From Lysinimonas soli (GTDB taxonomy: Bacteria; Actinomycetota; Actinomycetes; Actinomycetales; Microbacteriaceae), in the NCBI RefSeq assembly GCF_042655435.1, contig NZ_JBHSMG010000001.1, positions 992,001 to 1,056,000 of the forward strand: a DNA stretch of 64,000 bases, written 5' to 3'. Under the pieces are notes generated by a model. That model was not told the origin of the DNA. It ran no database searches and saw nothing but the letters and a program-made list of their open reading frames with translations. Below are positions 1 to 6,720 of the stretch, in pieces. The position numbers and the translations under genes are program-made. How positions within the stretch are numbered: position 1 is the first letter of the stretch; each line of letters opens with the position of its first letter.

Positions 1-129
1 CTCGCCGAGCTGCGCGATGTGAGCTACATCGACCTGCCGACGAGCCATTGGCCGATGTGGTCGAGACCGACCGATCTCGCGCGGATCCTGGGTGAGATCG
101 CGAGCAGAAATCAGCGACCGGCGAGGTAG
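1..129 (+). CDS. alpha/beta hydrolase, C-terminal fragment
   Basis: Open frame entering from the left edge and ending at TAG 127-129; only the last 42 residues are present. The segment LPTSHWPMWSRP followed by an LARIL helix is the usual C-terminus of alpha/beta hydrolases, where the His of SHWP would be the catalytic histidine. The substrate cannot be told. Its end overlaps the convergent Nudix-fusion gene by 19 nt. Confidence 0.6.
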   Translation, partial: LAELRDVSYIDLPTSHWPMWSRPTDLARILGEIASRNQRPAR

Positions 130-1061
130 CGGCGCACCGCCTCAGCGGTCGTCGCGTGGTCGACGACGTCCGGCTCCCCCGACGTCGTGATGGTGCCCAC
201 GAGCTCGCCATCCACCCGGATCGGCATCGAACCGCCGTAGGCCTTCATCGTGTCGTGGTCGACGTCCGTGCGGTCTTCGAATGCGGATCCGGACTCGAGG
301 TGACGGAGTCTGACCAGGAGTGACGATTCACCGAAGCGCTCGACGACGGCGGCCTTCCCCGCGAGCCATAGATCGTTGTCCGGCCCGGTTCCCTTGAGCT
401 TCGCCTGGAACACGGCGTCGCCGCGCAGAACCACGCGCACAGCCAGGTTCCGACCCGTCTCTCGGATGAGGTCGACGGCGATCAGACCGAGGTCGACGGC
501 ATCGTCATTGTCGAAGCTCGGAAGGTCGAGCTGCGGCTCGGCCTCGAGCTGCGGGATCGTGAAGACGGGCAGATCGCTGGGCATGTCGTGCTCCTCCGGT
601 GCGGTGGTCAGGGTGGTGAGGCGTTCGCGAAGCAGGGCGGGCAGATGGGCCGGTTCCACCTCGAACTCGTCGGCGGCGAGCTCGTCGGGCGTCATCCAGC
701 GCCATTCGAGGACGTCGCTGAGCTCCTCCTCGGTCCAGCCGTCCCGCACCGGCTCGAAGCGGTCCACGCGCAGTTCGTACCAGGCCCAGTGACCGCTCTG
801 ATACGGATGCCAGCGCTGATCCGGCTCGAAATCCTCCTCGAAGAAGGCGGCGGGCACCGTGTCGAGCACCAAGCCGGTCTCTTCGAACAGCTCGCGGATC
901 GCCGCCTCGTCGTGCCCCTCCCCCGGGTCCACCCCTCCCCCAGGCGTGATCCAGCGAGGAGCGACGGCGCGATCCTTGCCGTACTGCAAGAACATGAGCA
1001 CAGCTCCGTTCGGGTCGATCAGCAGCACACGCGATGTCGCGCGGAACCCGTTCTCGGCCAC
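111..1061 (-). CDS. Nudix hydrolase fused to UPF0303/heme-degrading-like domain
   Basis: 316 aa with two domains in one uninterrupted frame. Residues 1-150 are a Nudix hydrolase: the Nudix box is seen at about 42-64 (G42, E48, REL-FEETG from 56), typical of enzymes cleaving a nucleoside diphosphate linked to X. Residues 160-316 match the UPF0303 (heme-degrading/HbpS-like) family of about 160 aa, with the characteristic GRNLAVRVVLRG and AYGGSMPIRV segments. Met160 (ATG at 584-582) is preceded at 597-591 by GGAGGAG with 6-nt spacing, so the second domain may also be made alone. The nudix substrate and the role of the second domain are unknown. Confidence 0.85.
   Translation of the reverse strand: MAENGFRATSRVLLIDPNGAVLMFLQYGKDRAVAPRWITPGGGVDPGEGHDEAAIRELFEETGLVLDTVPAAFFEEDFEPDQRWHPYQSGHWAWYELRVDRFEPVRDGWTEEELSDVLEWRWMTPDELAADEFEVEPAHLPALLRERLTTLTTAPEEHDMPSDLPVFTIPQLEAEPQLDLPSFDNDDAVDLGLIAVDLIRETGRNLAVRVVLRGDAVFQAKLKGTGPDNDLWLAGKAAVVERFGESSLLVRLRHLESGSAFEDRTDVDHDTMKAYGGSMPIRVDGELVGTITTSGEPDVVDHATTAEAVRRYLAGR
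591..597 (-). promoter_or_regulatory. internal Shine-Dalgarno for the UPF0303 domain
   Basis: A perfect GGAGGAG on the minus strand lies 6 nt before the in-frame ATG at 584-582, exactly where the UPF0303 domain begins. The spacing is ideal for internal initiation. This is sequence-level evidence only. Confidence 0.5.
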
Positions 1062-1071
1062 GGACGGCGTC

Positions 1072-1842
1072 TCAGCTCGTGGCGGGAAGGAAACTGCTGA
1101 CGTCGCCCACGTATCGGGTGTGATCGGCCGGGACCGGGTCGACCGCGGCCTGCGCGACCTCGGCCGCGAACTCGTTGACCGTGTAGAGCTTGCCGGCCTC
1201 GTCGCGACGTGAGGCGATGGCGCCCGGGCGTGCGCGCTCGAGCAGCGTGGCCGTGATGGTGCCCTCGATCATGTCGCCCGAGACCACGACGAACCCGATG
1301 CCCTTCGCGTCGAACTCGGGGATGCGGGCCCGCAGGGCGTCCTCGCCCGCGCGCTTGCTGAGGGCGACCGGAAGGTACTCGGGCATCGTCTCGGCGGTCG
1401 CGACGAAGTGGGCCTGGTGGCTGGTGACGAAGACGACCCGCGATCCGGATGCCATCAGCGGCAGGGCGGCGTCGAGCACGTTGATCTGCGCATCGCGGTT
1501 GAGCTTCATGGCGTAGTCGTCGCCCATCCCGCTCTCCATGCCGCCAGAGGCATTCAATACGAGCAGGTCGAGCCCGCCCCATTCCTGCTCGACCTTCGCG
1601 AACATCTCTGCCACGGAAGCCGGATCGGTCAGGTCGCCGCCGAGGGCGATGGCCTCTCCCCCGGCCTCCTCGATCGCCGCGACCACCTTGAGGGCGCGCG
1701 CCTCCTTGTTGCGATAGTTGATGGCCACGCGCGCTCCCGCCGCGGCGAGCATCGACGCCGTGTCGGCTCCGATGCCGCGCGACGAACCGGTGACGAGGGC
1801 GCGGATGCCGTGGAGCGATCCGGGGGTCAGCACGTTGTTCAC
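1072..1842 (-). CDS. SDR family oxidoreductase with atypical active site
   Basis: 256 aa from GTG 1842. An upstream in-frame ATG at 1887 is less likely, because it overlaps the divergent nfeD-like start. The Rossmann motif VTGSSRGIG is near the N-terminus (about 13-21), the NAS of the NAG-like motif is mid-protein, and a catalytic-type Ser lies in VFVTSHQ. The usual YxxxK is not present: the Lys of ALSKRAGED is seven residues after the nearest Tyr (PEYLPVALSK), so the tyrosine position holds Val. It may be a specialised SDR subfamily or a binding rather than catalytic protein. The substrate is unknown. The gene is divergent from nfeD. Confidence 0.85.
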   Translation of the reverse strand: MNNVLTPGSLHGIRALVTGSSRGIGADTASMLAAAGARVAINYRNKEARALKVVAAIEEAGGEAIALGGDLTDPASVAEMFAKVEQEWGGLDLLVLNASGGMESGMGDDYAMKLNRDAQINVLDAALPLMASGSRVVFVTSHQAHFVATAETMPEYLPVALSKRAGEDALRARIPEFDAKGIGFVVVSGDMIEGTITATLLERARPGAIASRRDEAGKLYTVNEFAAEVAQAAVDPVPADHTRYVGDVSSFLPATS

Positions 1843-1885
1843 GGTTCCCGACCCTATCAATCGCCGTGGGTGGTAGTTTCGGACC

Positions 1886-2380
1886 ATGCAGCCGGACGTG
1901 CTCACGAGCTGGGCCTGGGTGTTCTGGCTGGCGCTCATCCTGGTGTTCCTCGTCATCGAGGTGCTGAGCCTCTCGTTCGTGTTCCTGATGCTCGCCGTCG
2001 GAAGCCTCGGCGGGCTGATCGCGGGCCTGCTGGGTGTGCCCTGGTACTTCGAGTTCGTGGTCGCTGCCGTGTTGTCGCTGCTGCTGCTGTTCTTCGTACG
2101 GCCGCCGCTGTTGCGGCTGACCCATCGGGGTGCCGACCCGACGCGCAGCAACATCCCCGCGCTGATCGGCACGAGCGCGACGGTCGTCATCGCCTTCGAC
2201 GAAGGCCGCGGACAGGTCAAGCTCGCCAACGGCGAGACCTGGACCGCGCGGCTCGCCGACGGTGTCTCCGCCGCGCCCATCGAGGGCGATCGCCTGCAGG
2301 TCGACGCCATCGACGGGGCCACCGCCGTGGTCTCGCCGCCATCCGCCCCCTCCACGTCAACAGAGAAGAGTGCTCCCTGA
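1886..2380 (+). CDS. NfeD-like membrane protein
   Basis: 164 aa. Two or three hydrophobic segments (about 10-75) are followed by a soluble C-terminal OB-fold-like domain (about 90-150), the NfeD1b arrangement. NfeD proteins pair with SPFH/band-7 proteins in membrane microdomains, and the next gene here is such a protein with a one-base stop/start overlap (TGATG at 2378-2382), implying translational coupling. No SD is seen; TAGTTT at 1874-1879 lies 6 nt before the ATG, suggesting a leaderless mRNA. The last 15 residues are Pro/Ser/Thr-rich. Confidence 0.85.
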   Translation: MQPDVLTSWAWVFWLALILVFLVIEVLSLSFVFLMLAVGSLGGLIAGLLGVPWYFEFVVAAVLSLLLLFFVRPPLLRLTHRGADPTRSNIPALIGTSATVVIAFDEGRGQVKLANGETWTARLADGVSAAPIEGDRLQVDAIDGATAVVSPPSAPSTSTEKSAP

Positions 2381-3369
2381 TGGACGCCCAGGTCTTCGGC
2401 AACGTGATCCTCGTGATCGTGATCGCGATCATCGTGATCTTCGTGATCACCGTGCTGTTCCGGTCGATCCGGATCATTCCGCAGGCTTACGCGGGCATCG
2501 TCGAGCGGCTCGGCAAGTACCACAAGACCCTCATGCCGGGGTTGAACCTTCTCGTGCCCTTCGTCGACCGGCTCCGACCGCTCGTCGACTTGCGCGAGCA
2601 GGTCGTGTCGTTCCCGCCGCAGCCCGTGATCACCGAAGACAACCTGGTCGTGTCGATCGACACCGTCGTCTACTTCCAGGTCACGGATGCCCGGGCCGCC
2701 ACCTACGAGATCGCCAACTATCTCGGAGCGGTCGAGCAGTTGACCACGACCACCCTCCGCAACGTGGTCGGCGGCCTCAACCTCGAAGAGGCGCTCACCA
2801 GCCGCGACAACATCAACGGTCAGCTGCGCATCGTGCTCGATGAGGCGACCGGCAAGTGGGGCATCCGCGTGAGTCGCGTCGAGCTCAAGGCGATCGACCC
2901 GCCCATCTCGATTCAGGACTCGATGGAGAAGCAGATGCGCGCCGAGCGCGATCGGCGTGCCGTCATCCTGACCGCCGAGGGCACCAAGCAGTCGCAGATC
3001 CTCGAGGCGGAAGGCGCCCGGCAGTCGGCGATCCTGCAGGCCGAGGGCGACGCGAAGGCAGCGATTCTTCGCGCCGAGGGCGAGGCGAAGGCCATCGAGA
3101 CCGTGTTCGGCGCCATCCACGCGGGCGACGCCGATCCGAAACTTCTGGCCTACCAGTACCTGTTGACGCTGCCCAAACTGGCCGAAGGCAGTGCGAACAA
3201 GCTCTGGATCATCCCGAGCGAGTTCACCGAGGCGCTCAAGGGCGTCGGCGCCGGCTTCTTCCCGACGCGCGACCCCAGCGTCGCCGCCGCGTTCGGGGCG
3301 GCCACACCACCGACCGCGCCGCCGGCCGCCTCGTCCGACGCGGCCCCGACCCCGAAGAGCGATTCCTAG
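2380..3369 (+). CDS. SPFH/band 7 (slipin/QmcA-type) membrane protein
   Basis: 329 aa. One N-terminal transmembrane helix (about 5-27) is followed by RIIPQAYAGIVERLGKY, which starts the SPFH domain (about 30-200). A coiled-coil with repeated AEGxxQS/AEGDAK motifs covers about 200-250, and the tail is Pro/Ala-rich. It is expected to oligomerise at the inner face of the membrane and scaffold microdomains, with the coupled NfeD-like protein as partner. Starts at ATG 2380, sharing its A with the nfeD stop. Confidence 0.9.
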   Translation: MDAQVFGNVILVIVIAIIVIFVITVLFRSIRIIPQAYAGIVERLGKYHKTLMPGLNLLVPFVDRLRPLVDLREQVVSFPPQPVITEDNLVVSIDTVVYFQVTDARAATYEIANYLGAVEQLTTTTLRNVVGGLNLEEALTSRDNINGQLRIVLDEATGKWGIRVSRVELKAIDPPISIQDSMEKQMRAERDRRAVILTAEGTKQSQILEAEGARQSAILQAEGDAKAAILRAEGEAKAIETVFGAIHAGDADPKLLAYQYLLTLPKLAEGSANKLWIIPSEFTEALKGVGAGFFPTRDPSVAAAFGAATPPTAPPAASSDAAPTPKSDS

Positions 3370-3418
3370 GAGGGACGCCGCCGTCGAGCGGGGGTACTTC
3401 TCCCCCGCTCCCCCGCGT

Positions 3419-4135
3419 GTGCTCGCGCATCGGGGGCTGGCGGTCGGTGCGCCCGAGAACACCCTGCTCGCGTTCGCCAAGGCGCTCGGCGCAGGTGCGA
3501 CCCACCTCGAGACGGATGTCCACGCCTCGGCGGACGGGGTCGCGATTCTGAGCCACGATCCCGACCTGACACGTCTGGCACGACGCGGCGTGCGGATCGA
3601 TCAGCTGACGGCGGCCGAACTGGGCCGCGTCGATCTCGGCGAAGGGCAGAGCTACACGACGCTCGCCGCCGCGCTCGACACCTTTCCCGAGGCGCGCTTC
3701 AACATCGACGTGAAGGCGGCGGCGGCCGTCGCTCCGACCATCAAGGCGATCCGGGACGCCCGCGCCGAGGGGCGGGTGCTGATCGGGTCCTTCAGCGCCT
3801 CGCGTCGGCTCGCGGTGGTCCGCGCCGTGCCCGGGGTGTCGACCTCGGTCTCGGCACGTGGCGCCGTCATCGCGACCTGGGCGGCCACCGTCGGGATGGC
3901 GTGGATCACTCGCCGCGTGCTGCGCTCGGTCCACGCCGTGCAGCTTCCGGAGCGGATCCTCGGCGCCTCCACGACCTCGCGCCGGGTCGTGGCCGCGTTC
4001 CATTCGGCCGAGGTCGAGGTGCACATCTGGACCGTCAACGATCCGGCGACGATGCGGCGGCTCGTGGCTGCGGGAGTCGACGGCATCGTGACCGATCGAG
4101 CCGACATCGCGCTCGAGGTGCTGGCGAGCCGGTGA
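3419..4135 (+). CDS. glycerophosphodiester phosphodiesterase, start uncertain
   Basis: Cleaves glycerophosphodiesters to glycerol-3-phosphate and an alcohol. The GDPD signatures are clear: AHRG, PENT, ETDV and SHDPDL within the first 60 residues, and a C-terminal VNDP-to-GIVTDR strand. No signal peptide is seen, so it is probably cytoplasmic. The first canonical in-frame start is GTG 3419, but it directly precedes the HRG motif and cuts off a plausible N-terminus (GYFSPAPPR). AGGAGGG at 3368-3374 sits 8 nt before an in-frame GTC (3383), so the true start may lie there. About 238 aa from GTG. It follows the SPFH gene closely and may be in that operon. Confidence 0.85.
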   Translation: MLAHRGLAVGAPENTLLAFAKALGAGATHLETDVHASADGVAILSHDPDLTRLARRGVRIDQLTAAELGRVDLGEGQSYTTLAAALDTFPEARFNIDVKAAAAVAPTIKAIRDARAEGRVLIGSFSASRRLAVVRAVPGVSTSVSARGAVIATWAATVGMAWITRRVLRSVHAVQLPERILGASTTSRRVVAAFHSAEVEVHIWTVNDPATMRRLVAAGVDGIVTDRADIALEVLASR

Positions 4136-4366
4136 GCGCGCGCCGGGTGCGCCGCAGCGCCGCCCGCCTCCAATCCGTCCCAAATCACCTGGGAAAGCTC
4201 TGAAAAGAGTCGCGACAGGGCATTCTCCCGGCCACGGTGTCGTTATACCTGTTCTGGACTTGTGGGCGGTCCGGCCAGAGCTTCGCGTTCTCGCGTCGAG
4301 TCGCCCGTCAAGATTACGCACCACCGGCGCCGACCACGGCGCTCAGCGCATGAGGGAGGCCACACA

Positions 4367-4750
4367 ATGGCAGATCGCAGTCTGCGCGGGATGCGACTCG
4401 GATCACAGAGCCTACAGAGCGAAGTGGGCGTCGAGTTCTCGCCGCGCAAGAAGACCGTTTACCGCACCGACGAGGGCATCGATTTCGAGGTGACGTTCGC
4501 GGCGGATGCCGAGGTCCCCGAGACCTGGGACTCGCCGCGTACCGGCCAGGAAGGCCGCCTCGTCGGCGAAGACGGCGGGCTCGTGAAGACCGCGGTGGTC
4601 GAGACGAAGGCGCCGCGCACCCACTGGGACATGCTGCTCGAGCGCCGCACCCGCGCCGAGCTCGAGGAACTGCTCCAGGAGCGTCTCGAGTTGCTGCGCG
4701 CGCGTCGCGGGCAGAGCAAGCCGAGGAAGACGACCGCCAAGACGGCGTGA
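4367..4750 (+). CDS. rbpA: RNA polymerase-binding protein RbpA
   Basis: 127 aa, normal RbpA length. The actinobacterial N-terminus MADRSLRGMRLGSQSLQSE, the central RbpA core (YRTDEGIDFEVTFAADAEVPETWDSP) split by the usual acidic positions, and the C-terminal sigma-interaction region (THWDMLLERRT-AELEELLQERL) are all visible. RbpA binds RNA polymerase and group 1/2 sigma factors and stabilises the open complex. Start ATG 4367 has GGGAGG 7 nt upstream. The Lys/Arg-rich tail is slightly long. It is convergent with lnt, as rbpA and lnt neighbour each other in mycobacteria. Confidence 0.97.
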   Translation: MADRSLRGMRLGSQSLQSEVGVEFSPRKKTVYRTDEGIDFEVTFAADAEVPETWDSPRTGQEGRLVGEDGGLVKTAVVETKAPRTHWDMLLERRTRAELEELLQERLELLRARRGQSKPRKTTAKTA

Positions 4751-4791
4751 ACCGTCGGCTTCGAACGCGGTGATGCTCGGGTCGGCCGTGA

Positions 4792-6516
4792 CTAGGCCCG
4801 GGTGCGCCGTCGGAGCATTCCCGCCCTGAGCGTGCCGGCCGCGAGCAGCGCACCGATCCCGATTCCGCACACCAGCCACTCGATCTGGCGCCCGCCTCCC
4901 ATGGCGGGGGTGACGGTCGTCGCGATCGGCACGTCGTCGACGATCACCCCGGGCGTGTAGGTCGGGAGCTGATCGCGCACCGTGCCATCCGGAAGGATCA
5001 CGGCGCTCGTCCCCACCGTCGAGATGTTGACGACGCTCCGGCCCATCTCCATGGCGCGGATGCGGGCGATCGCGAGCTGCTGCACGCTCTCGTCGGTCGT
5101 GCCGAAGTCGGCGTTGTTCGTCTGGGCGAGCACCACATCAGCGCCCTGCGCGATCATGTCGTGCATCAGCTGGTCGTCGACGATGTCGAAGCAGATGGCG
5201 ATGCCGGCCAGTGCATCGGAGATGCCCGACTTCGTCGTGCCCAGGTGCAGCACCTCACCCGTCGTGCCCGGGGTGTACTCGCGCTGGATCAGGTCGATCA
5301 GCTCGGGGGCGAACATCCGCCAGAACGAGCGGTCGGGAACGTACTCGCCGAAGGGCACCGGGTGCTTCTTGTCGTAGTACCCGAGGGCGCCCTTGCCCGC
5401 CTCCCACAGCAGCGAGGTGTTGAAGTACCGCGTCGTCGTCGAGCCGTCGGCGTTCGTCGTGGTGCGGGTCGTGATCGTTCCGCCGACCAGTGGGGCACCG
5501 GCTCGACGCGACACCTGGTCCCAGAGGTCCGCGGCCGACGGATCCTCGAGGGGGTCGAGGTCGGAGGCGCCTTCGGGCCAGACGACGACGTCGACGTTCT
5601 TGTCGTAGACCGGTGACGTCGCCGCGATCTGGCCGAGCAGGTTGTCGCCGACCTGGGCCGGCGGATCGAAGTATCCGGCCTTGGTGTCGCCCTGCACGGC
5701 ACCGACGCGCAGCACCCCGTGGGTGGGCGTCGGCCACGCGGGGATCAGCACGACGACCACGAGCAGCCCCAGCACGGTGACGGCTCGCACGGTCCAGTCG
5801 ACGCCGGCTCGAGCGCCTCCGGCCGTTCCCTTGGTCGAGAATGCGGGGGTCGACGCTCCCGAGGCGACGCGGGCGGCCGTCATCCCGTTGCCGCCGTCGA
5901 CCCAGGGGCGGTCCCAGGCGGCGCTCCGACCGGACCGGATGCGAAGTCCTTCCTGCACGCCGGCGATCGTCGCCGCGACCAGGAACACCATCAGGAAGCT
6001 CACGCCCGAGACGCCGATCCAGGCGAACAGCGACGACAGGGGGCTGTCGGACTGCGAGAACGCGACCCGGCCCCACGAGAAGCCGCCGTACGGCCAGACG
6101 CTCGCCACGGCCTCGCGCAGGGTCCAGAGCCCCGCGACGACCACGGGCAGGAAGAGCAGGCGGCTCCAGGCCGTCGGGAACGCCGACGGCACCCAGCGGT
6201 AGGCCAGCGTGATGAGCATGCCGCCGAGCCCGCACCACAGCGCCATGAGGGTCGACAGCGCCGACCAGGGAACCGGCCCGAGGAAGACCGCCGCCCACTG
6301 GATGTCGACGAAATAGAACGTCGCCCCGAAGACGAAGCCGACCAGGAACGCCGAGCCGAGGCGGCGTCCCTGCAGGGTCAGCAGCTGCAGGCCGATTGCG
6401 AGAAAGGCGAGCGGCCACCAGCCGAGGTCGGGGAACGCGCCGTCGAGCACGGGACCCGCGCCCGCCGCGACCAGAACGGCCACCCACAGCGGCAGCGTCG
6501 GGCGGGCGGATGTCAC
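4792..6516 (-). CDS. lnt: apolipoprotein N-acyltransferase
   Basis: 574 aa. About six transmembrane helices (1-190) and a further helix (about 245-265) are followed by a nitrilase domain (about 275-510) and a C-terminal helix. Catalytic triad motifs are visible: Glu in VVWPEGAS, Lys in YYDKKHPVPFGEYVP and Cys in GIAICFDI. It transfers an acyl chain to the N-terminal Cys of diacylated lipoproteins in the membrane. A 45-residue Gly/Ser-rich loop (about 200-240) separates the membrane part from the last helix before the nitrilase fold. TAGGCT lies 6 nt upstream of the GTG start (leaderless). The polyprenol-phosphate mannosyltransferase often found next to lnt is not here. Confidence 0.95.
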   Translation of the reverse strand: MTSARPTLPLWVAVLVAAGAGPVLDGAFPDLGWWPLAFLAIGLQLLTLQGRRLGSAFLVGFVFGATFYFVDIQWAAVFLGPVPWSALSTLMALWCGLGGMLITLAYRWVPSAFPTAWSRLLFLPVVVAGLWTLREAVASVWPYGGFSWGRVAFSQSDSPLSSLFAWIGVSGVSFLMVFLVAATIAGVQEGLRIRSGRSAAWDRPWVDGGNGMTAARVASGASTPAFSTKGTAGGARAGVDWTVRAVTVLGLLVVVVLIPAWPTPTHGVLRVGAVQGDTKAGYFDPPAQVGDNLLGQIAATSPVYDKNVDVVVWPEGASDLDPLEDPSAADLWDQVSRRAGAPLVGGTITTRTTTNADGSTTTRYFNTSLLWEAGKGALGYYDKKHPVPFGEYVPDRSFWRMFAPELIDLIQREYTPGTTGEVLHLGTTKSGISDALAGIAICFDIVDDQLMHDMIAQGADVVLAQTNNADFGTTDESVQQLAIARIRAMEMGRSVVNISTVGTSAVILPDGTVRDQLPTYTPGVIVDDVPIATTVTPAMGGGRQIEWLVCGIGIGALLAAGTLRAGMLRRRTRA

Positions 6517-6549
6517 TCAGTGAGCCTAAGAGATCGCTCCGCCCCCTCA

Positions 6550-6632
6550 TGCCAAATGAAGGAGATTCGCTGCGTGTTGACGGATCGATCGAGCGGATCG
6601 GCGATCCGGGGCGGGGTCTCCTTCATTTGGCA
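6550..6632. repeat. perfect 16-bp inverted repeat element
   Basis: Arms TGCCAAATGAAGGAGA (6550-6565) and TCTCCTTCATTTGGCA (6617-6632) are exact reverse complements around a 51-nt centre. The arms are AT-richer than the surroundings. It lies between helY and lnt, both minus-strand, and is followed (6633-6720) by a G-rich tract of GGGGC/GGGC runs. It could be a repeat element, an operator or an RNA hairpin. Confidence 0.75.
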
Positions 6633-6720
6633 CGGGGCGGGGCGGGCGGTGGCGGAGCAGGCACGTGGCGGGGCGGGCACGGGGCGGCCGCGACGCGGGG
6701 GCGGACGGCGGGGCGGCGGG

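Noticed and set aside
4136..4366. Stress sigma (SigR/SigH-type) promoter before rbpA
   Set aside because: rbpA is under SigR in Streptomyces, but I found no GGAA-N18-20-GTT pair at a proper spacing; only a loose TATACC hexamer at about 4244.
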